64,000 nucleotides of DNA from Protula sp. h YS-2021 (lineage: Eukaryota; Annelida; Polychaeta; Sabellida; Serpulidae), in contig OX457027.1 of the NCBI GenBank assembly GCA_949752745.1, positions 87,317,720 to 87,381,719 on the forward strand, read 5' to 3'. Positions 57,864 through 64,000 of this stretch are shown here, one piece after another. Numbering within the stretch: position 1 is the first letter of the stretch; each line of letters opens with the position of its first letter. Under the pieces are notes generated by a model. It had not been told where the DNA came from, did no database searches, and saw nothing but the letters and a program-made list of their open reading frames with translations. The translations under genes were made by a program, and so were the position numbers.

Positions 57864-59353
57864 CTGATGGACAGAAGAAATTTAGCATGCAAATGAAATA
57901 TATCACTTTAAGAAAATTATTTATTCAATTACTTTCATAATTACAAAGATGCAAGATTCACGGATTCTTTAATGTAATCTTACACAAAATGATCCATACT
58001 CGTAAACGTCTGCAAAATCCAGACTGACAAAAGATGCGACTGTCACAATTTCGGCGTGCACAGAATTTAACGACCTGAAGTGTCCTCAATACCGTGTGTG
58101 TCCCCCATTGGCTTGGCGTAAACCACGGATCCGACGGGGCATCGACATGATCAGTCGGTTGATTCGGTACTGAGGGTACCGCTGCCACTCTTCTATCAAA
58201 GCCTGGCCTAGCTGAGCGTGGCTTTGAGGAGGCGGATTTCGAGCACGAACCTTCCTATCCAGATGATCCCATAGATGTTCTATGTGGTTCATGTCCGTGG
58301 AATAGGGTGGCCAAACCAAGATGTTGACATTATTTCCTGCCAGGTAATCCCTAGTCGTCTGGGCTGCATGTGGGCGCGCATTATCGTGCATGAATATCGC
58401 ATCAACGTTTTCTGCTGCACGTAGGGGACTACTTGAGTATTGAGTACAGTACTGATGTACTGTATCAGCGATTTGCAGTCAAGTTACCATAAATGATCAG
58501 AAGCCGTGACCGAATGGAATAGCTCCCCACACCATCACAGAACCGCCGCCAAAACAATCCACTTGATTGACTGCGCATGCGGCGAAGCGTTCGCCGATCC
58601 GTCTATACGCGCACTGGCGGCCATCTGCGCGGTATAATTGAAACCGTGACTTATCTCTAAATATCACACGTTCGCCAATTTTGCAATCTCTACCCTCCAC
58701 GATGGTGGTTATCAGCCCACGTGCGACGTCGTATGCGTCTCCCAGCGTTCAAGACGACGCCGACGTAAGGTCTGCGAGCGCGTAATCCATGTTCACGAAG
58801 ACGTCTGATGACCTTTTTTCACTTATGCGGTTGTTTGCTGTGCCTGTGGTTGCAGCACTGCGAAACGAATCGTGCAGGTGGATCAAACAGAGCCGCTTCT
58901 TGGTCTGTCCCGAGTGCACCCAGTTTCATTATAGTGCCGTTGCAACTGGTATATTGTAATTCGGCTACAGTCAAAGTGCCGTGCCACTTGGTTGAGTGGT
59001 ACACCAGCTTCTAGTATGCCAATAGCGTGGTCACGACACTTTTGCGGAAGTCGAGGCATCTTTATGCGCTCGATATTTAAACCCGAATTTACGTAGAAAC
59101 ATTGGGATATCTTTATTCGAAACAACTGACAGTGAAAATTAGGAATCAACTCAAGCAGAACGAAGTCCTGCCTATAAATATGGTTTAGAGCTCTAGACCA
59201 TTTTAACACCTTGATAATCATTGTATTGGAATAAAACAATATATTATGTCGCAGATTTAGGTCACTAACAGTTATTCAAAGCTTCAAGCAAATTAAATTT
59301 AGAATAAGAAATATATTTCATTTTTTGTATGTTAAGTTTCTTTTGTCCTTCAG
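57864..59353 (-). mobile_element. Tc1-like DNA transposon, about 1490 bp, decayed
   Basis: Inverted ends: CTGATGGACAGAAGAAATTT on the left and, in reverse complement, CTGAAGGACAAAAGAAACTT on the right, with homology continuing to about 45 bp (TARCATRCAAA, TGAAATATAT). The right flank is TATATATAG and the left flank is a (TA)n tract, as expected for TA-targeting. The full Tc1 length is kept, but the transposase frame is broken. Confidence 0.85.
58086..59059 (-). pseudogene. Tc1-type transposase, frameshifted
   Basis: Starts MPRLPQKCRDHAIGILEAGV with a helix-turn-helix (LNQVARHFDCSRITIYQLQR). The middle piece has FRDKSRFQLYRADGR (first catalytic Asp) and FGGGSVMVWGAI. The last piece has HDNARPHAA (second Asp) and PPYSTDMNHIEHLWD (Glu). 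Counting from the second Asp to the Glu gives 34 residues, the DD34E spacing of Tc1. The three pieces lie in different frames and the total length is not a multiple of 3, so it is a pseudogene. Confidence 0.85.
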
Positions 59354-61315
59354 TATATATAGTCATAAAGATGTGGTGACTTGACAAAAAATGGACTTCC
59401 ACCAGGTAGTTATCTTATACCTATTGAACCTCCAAATGTAATCAAAATATGAGATGTGTGCTTTTTGGTCACCAATAAATTAAAACAAACAAGAGACTGT
59501 GATGAGCGTAATCTGTTAACATTAATAATAAACTTGTCAGAGACTATCGGTACGTCCTTTTTCTGTCATGAAAAAATGTATCAACAATGGGATTAGGCAT
59601 GCAAGCGTCGGGAATTTTTTTAAAGGCATGCATAAGATGTCAAGTTCTACTCATAGCCACTGGCGTATCGTTAAAAAAAGAGAATGTTGAGTACGCGTGC
59701 ACAGCTAATGGAAGACTTAACTTTCCGTAAAAGGCCTCAGCTGAAACACGTCTTTGCTATTCTGTAACACCGTGGGCATAATTAGTCACAAAACCAAGCC
59801 AGAAAGTCAATCGGAATCCAAACACAAATCCGTCATAAAGTTACAACAAAATGACTGCGACTTGTAAAGAAGAAATGCCTTGGAGTTAATTAACCAAGAG
59901 AGATATGTACAATTAAGTTTGGCCAACAGTGTGGCGAAGGTGAAATGCAATATTTGACAACGCATAAATTGGCGTAATGATCGTCCTATCTTCATTGCTC
60001 GAAATTTAAAAAAAACTATTTAAACTACAAAATCAATAAAAATACAGTATTGTCAATGTTAAATCGATTTCAAGTAAGTTTAAAACACTCTTGTTTTGTC
60101 CTGCAAACACAAGCAAGTAAGTGCCGTGAAAATGATAATGTTTCAATTTGATAAGAATTGTGTATAATTTACGTGTAATTTACAATACACAGTAGTCATC
60201 TTTTAGCTCTATTTTTGCGCTCATTATTGACACACAAAAGGCACAGATGGGCCTAAAGTGAGGGCAATAATGAGCCAATTTAAATAATAACTCACAAAAG
60301 AAGTGTTCAAAATGTCAAAACTACAACGTATTTTACAACGACACTGCGGGGTATTCAATGTTCATTTGCACAGTGTTGCATTATCATATTGAATCTTAAT
60401 TCTATACAGAACTGTTTGTGTTGACAGCAATCTGAAATTAGAAAGGTGAAATGTGATGCTTCTCTCAAATATGAAATTGTTGTTTAACGAAATAAACAAG
60501 TACACAAAAACAATTCCTGTGTGTTTCGAAATTGCAACAAAATTGAATAGTCAAGAATGGAAATATTTCTCCACCAAGATGTTAAATTTAGGATAGAATT
60601 GTGCGTAAGACGAAGATAGGAAACGAGATATCTACGTGGCATATTATTATTATAGCGGGTGATTTAATCGCAACTCTCACAATTGATTTTACGCGTGGAT
60701 ACATTCAAATGCATTAAAATTCGGTAAGTAAAAGTTGAATGACTTTTGTTCTGTTCAGGAACAATGAAATGATGTCATGCTATGACATTTTTTGCAAACC
60801 TCAGAAATCTCCTTCAAAATAATAAACAGGAGGCTACATAGAAAAAAATCAGGGAGATGCCATTTGACTTAAAGTACAAGTGAGAAAATGGGGTGTAAAT
60901 TTACATAATTTCCCTTTTTGCAATTTTCTAATCGTGACTTGTCAAGTGCTGTTGAAATTCTATTATTGTAACAAGGCATATTTCACACTCGTAGCGAATT
61001 AAGCCTCAGATATTCGTGATGATTTATTTAAGTTATCAACATAAACACTCGACTTTTTTTGCTCCGTATGAGAGAATATAAAAAAACAAAGGTTCGTCCA
61101 CTGTTTATCATGAGATTGGAGCTTTCTTGTAATCTCCGCAACATTTTTTTATTTGTGCGTCTTTGCTTTAAGACTGTTTTGCCTAAAAGTTATTTTGTTT
61201 TATGGAATATGAACCCTGTAATATTCTTTTGTTTCATGGAATATGAGCCCTTTGATGTTTTTTAAAAAACCGTTTTCTGCTAAATTTGTACAATTTTCGG
61301 GCTGCTTCGCACGAA
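59354..61315. other. AT-rich stretch, no gene seen
   Basis: No exon, RNA gene or clear repeat family. Only short frames without similarity. Confidence 0.4.
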
Positions 61316-62942
61316 CTAAGATTTCAGGAAGTATAAAATTTCCGCTTGAGATCAAAAAGAAGAATTGATCGAACGATGTTACTTTCATATCCAGCGTCTG
61401 ATGTTTACAAAAGTGTTAAGTCAGTTGTAAACAATCCTCTCACTTTATGTAGTGAGCGAAATCATTTGTTGAGTTTCGGTAAAAAATCTAGACCGTTTTT
61501 GCGACCGAGTAGCGAAAATTACAGTTCAGAATTGACCCAGAACGAAGAGGTGAAGGTCACCAAGGAACGTCCGGTTTTCGACATTGACCATGCCCGAAGA
61601 TGTCAAGGTAACCTAGGTACCCCTTACATATCGTCTTTTAGGCTCAAAGGGGCGAAAATAAGCTCAAAATTGCTCCATCTCTAACCGTTTTTTAGATAAT
61701 GGCCCACGTCCGGTTTTTGACATTGGCCATGACCGAAGATGTCAATGTCAAGGTCGCCGAGGTACCTCTTACATATCGTAGTTTAATTAGGCTCAGAGGA
61801 TCGAAAATAAGCTCAAAATCGCTCTACCTTTGACCGTTTAAGAGAAAATGGCCCACTTCCGGTTTTTGACTTTGACCATGGCCGAGGAGGGAGGTCAAGG
61901 TCACCGAGGTACCACTCACAAAACGTCTTGAGGTCCAAAGGGTCGAAAATAAGCTTAAAATAGGTCTTTCTCTAACCGTTTTCGAGATAATGGCCCACTC
62001 CCGGCTTTTGACTTTGATCATGGCCGAGGAGGTCAAAGTCATGGAGGTACCTCTTACATATCGTCTTTTAGGCCCAGAGGGTCGAAATACGCTCAAAACC
62101 GCTCTGTCGCTAACTGTTTTCGAGATAATGGCCCACTCGAGGTACTACCTTTGACCATGGTCGAGGAGGTCAGGGTCACCCCGGGGCCTCTTACATATCA
62201 TCTTTTAGGCCCAAAGGGTGAAAAAAAGGTGCAAATTGCTGTTTCACTAACCGTTTCCGAGATAATAGTCAACTTCCGATTTTTGACTTTGACCATGACT
62301 GAAGAGGTCAAGGTCACCGCTGTACCTCTTGCATATCGTCTTTTAGGTCCAAAAAGTCGAAAATAAGCTCAAAATCACTCTATCTCTAACCGTTTTTGAG
62401 ATAATGACCCACTTCCGGTTTTTGACATTGGCCATGACCGAAGATGTCAAGGTCAACGAGGTATCTCTAACCTTTTTGGAGATAATGGTCAATCGATCTG
62501 TAAGGTTGTGGTTAAAAAATGCGGATTTGATGACGTCCAATCACCTTCTTTCAGCGAGCCGAATTTCACCACTCCTAAACCTAAAAAACCTAAACGCTGC
62601 AGCCAGCTTCAGCTTGCAAACGTATGCTGTGATGGCTCTTATTCTGGCCAGTTGGGCGATCAATACGCATAGGCTGATATGCCAGTTCCTTTAACTGCGA
62701 AATCAAAGCGTTTGGTTGCTTATGTCCATTTATACATATTAAATATTAATGAATTTCTTAAAAATTGAGCTGGAACAACTAGACAAGCTATACTATGTCT
62801 CTGTCAAATTTGGTTGTCCTAACCTTAGCCGTCTCAGAGGAGTTCGCGTGACAAAATTTTGGAGGAAGAAGGAACAAACGGAAACACTTTTCCGAATCGT
62901 ACAAAAGCAATAAACTGGGGGATTGAAAATCCCCAAGTGTGA
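61316..62942 (-). mobile_element. Helentron-like element, copy 4 (minus strand, 1627 bp)
   Basis: On the minus strand it starts T|TCACACTTGGGGATT then ttc then AATCCCCCAGT, again a paired stem with different bases. Then come a T/C-rich tract and TCCTCTGAGACGGCTAAGGT. The body holds about seven rounds of a roughly 130-bp unit (GGTACCTC, CGAGATAATGG, CCGGTTTTTGAC, GGTCAAGGTC). The 3' end has CAAGCGGAAATTTTATACTT then CCTGAAATCTTAG|TT, a weaker hairpin. The 5' end is well supported; the 3' end is less so. Confidence 0.6.
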
Positions 62943-63340
62943 AAAAAGGAAAAAGCGATATACCAGAAATGGTCAGAGGTAGCAGCGCCGCTACCTCCAT
63001 GTTTCACTTTAAAATACTTCTTCATTTATGTCAGCAAACGAAACGGAAAGTAAAGGGTTTTCAATTTGTATGATTCAAGTAAAAAGTCAGCTTTGCAAGT
63101 CTTTAAAATTAATTATTGTTAAAACATTATTAGAATAATCGAAAGGGTGATTTAATTCCATTTCGTGTAAAGCATTTCATGTTTTTGGTTTTGTGTCACA
63201 AGAAACAAATTCAGTTTTTTCGGATGTCATAAATATATTTGAGTGTGGCATTTCAATATGGCATTTCACATTCCGTTGTGGTGTTATCGCAGAAAAAAAC
63301 ATTGGCTGTTAAAATGCAGGCAGAAATAAATGCGTATATT

Positions 63341-64000
63341 TCCCACTTGTCAACTTCGTTTGCAACTGGGTATAAGTTTGTAATTTTTCTGCAAGTTTCT
63401 GTTTTTTTTTTTACTTTCATCTTCTCTACTTTTCTGTTGGACTCTTCCCACAGTATTTGACAGAGGAAAATGAAACTTGGCACAGGTGTACAGGCTGACG
63501 AGTTCTCGATGAATCCGCATGTTTTTTACCTCAAAGGTCAAGGTCAAAGTCAAATTGAGGTCAAAGTTATTTTTCCACAAAATTATTATCTGAAAATTCT
63601 TCCTAGCGTTTGAGTCAGAGGAGCTTTACACTTGGTGCACTTACAGACTATCATCAGACCTCGGTAAAACGGCAAATATTTTTACCGAGGTCAAGGTCAA
63701 AGTGAGATCAGACCTCGGTACAACGGCAAATATTTTTACCGAGGTCAAGGTCAAAGTGATATCAAAATATTTTTCATAACGCCTATTAAGCACGAAAAGA
63801 GACCATGAAAAGTGCTAAAACCCCAGTTTGAATATATAAAACATACTCGGTTGGAGATGGCCTTCCATCCTAAATCTTGATCTTGAGGGTCAAGGTCAGA
63901 GGTCACGTGACCTGGTGTAGTGTTTACGATCGGAAGACTTAGGTCGAAAAGGGTTACAGTTTCTGTTTTTTTACTTTCATCTTCTCTACTTTTCTGTTGG
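63341..64000 (+). mobile_element. Helentron-like element, copy 5 (runs off the right edge)
   Basis: It starts T|TCCCACTTGTCAAC then ttc then GTTTGCAACTGGG, the same stem layout with some mismatches. The T-rich tract ending ATCTTCTCTACTTTTCTG at about 63440 recurs at 64000, 560 bp later, so the element contains a tandem duplication. It holds two adjacent copies of a hairpin (63657-63692 and 63711-63746). Confidence 0.65.
63657..63746 (+). repeat. Two tandem hairpins with 13-bp stems
   Basis: GACCTCGGTAAAA and TTTTACCGAGGTC are exact inverses around a loop of about 10 bases. The second copy, 54 bp on, differs by one base in one arm (GGTACAA). Confidence 0.8.

Overview
This is a eukaryotic, repeat-dense nuclear window. 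Its genes are split by introns with GT..AG borders, it has no operons or ribosome binding sites, and most of its length is transposons, minisatellites and microsatellites. The host-gene content (a CIBAR1/FAM92 ortholog with the animal exon pattern), the PHD-type LINE, FLYWCH-MULE and Tc1 copies, and the many GGTCA-rich repeats suggest a marine invertebrate, most likely a mollusc. The species itself cannot be read from the sequence.

Region by region: 1-802 holds two minus-strand exons of a FLYWCH zinc-finger/MULE-type transposase gene that runs off the left edge. 1187-4527 is a decayed minus-strand LINE (PHD finger, endonuclease, reverse transcriptase, 15-bp tail repeats). 4843-8723 holds three hAT-like elements with 8-bp target duplications. 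The third carries a nested Mutator-like element with a 9-bp duplication, G-rich terminal repeats and a transposase fragment.

9084-17416 is the best supported gene: eight plus-strand exons of CIBAR1 (FAM92), a ciliary BAR-domain protein. Only its first short exon was not found. Its introns contain a 38-bp minisatellite that starts at a splice donor, a five-copy 179-bp tandem element and a 54-bp minisatellite that starts at another donor. Downstream lie a 39-bp, a 30-bp and a very long 47-bp satellite (28349-31005). The 47-bp satellite contains a 1127-bp near-identical block duplication.

35251-56035 contains three plus-strand exons, all phase 0, of a second gene that I do not recognise. It has an N-terminal basic helix, a 522-codon acidic Ser/Thr-rich exon with a degenerate 25-residue repeat, and a helical exon. 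It probably continues beyond the window.

From 37140 to the right edge at least six copies of one non-coding element family occur. They share a T|TCCCACTTG start, an internal inverted copy of that start near the 3' end, hairpins at both ends whose stems differ in sequence but still pair, and a CTAG|T 3' end. These are hallmarks of a Helentron/Helitron2-type non-autonomous element. The bodies are packed with AGGTCA half-sites. A frame-broken Tc1 copy with terminal repeats sits at 57864-59353, next to a long (TA)n tract.
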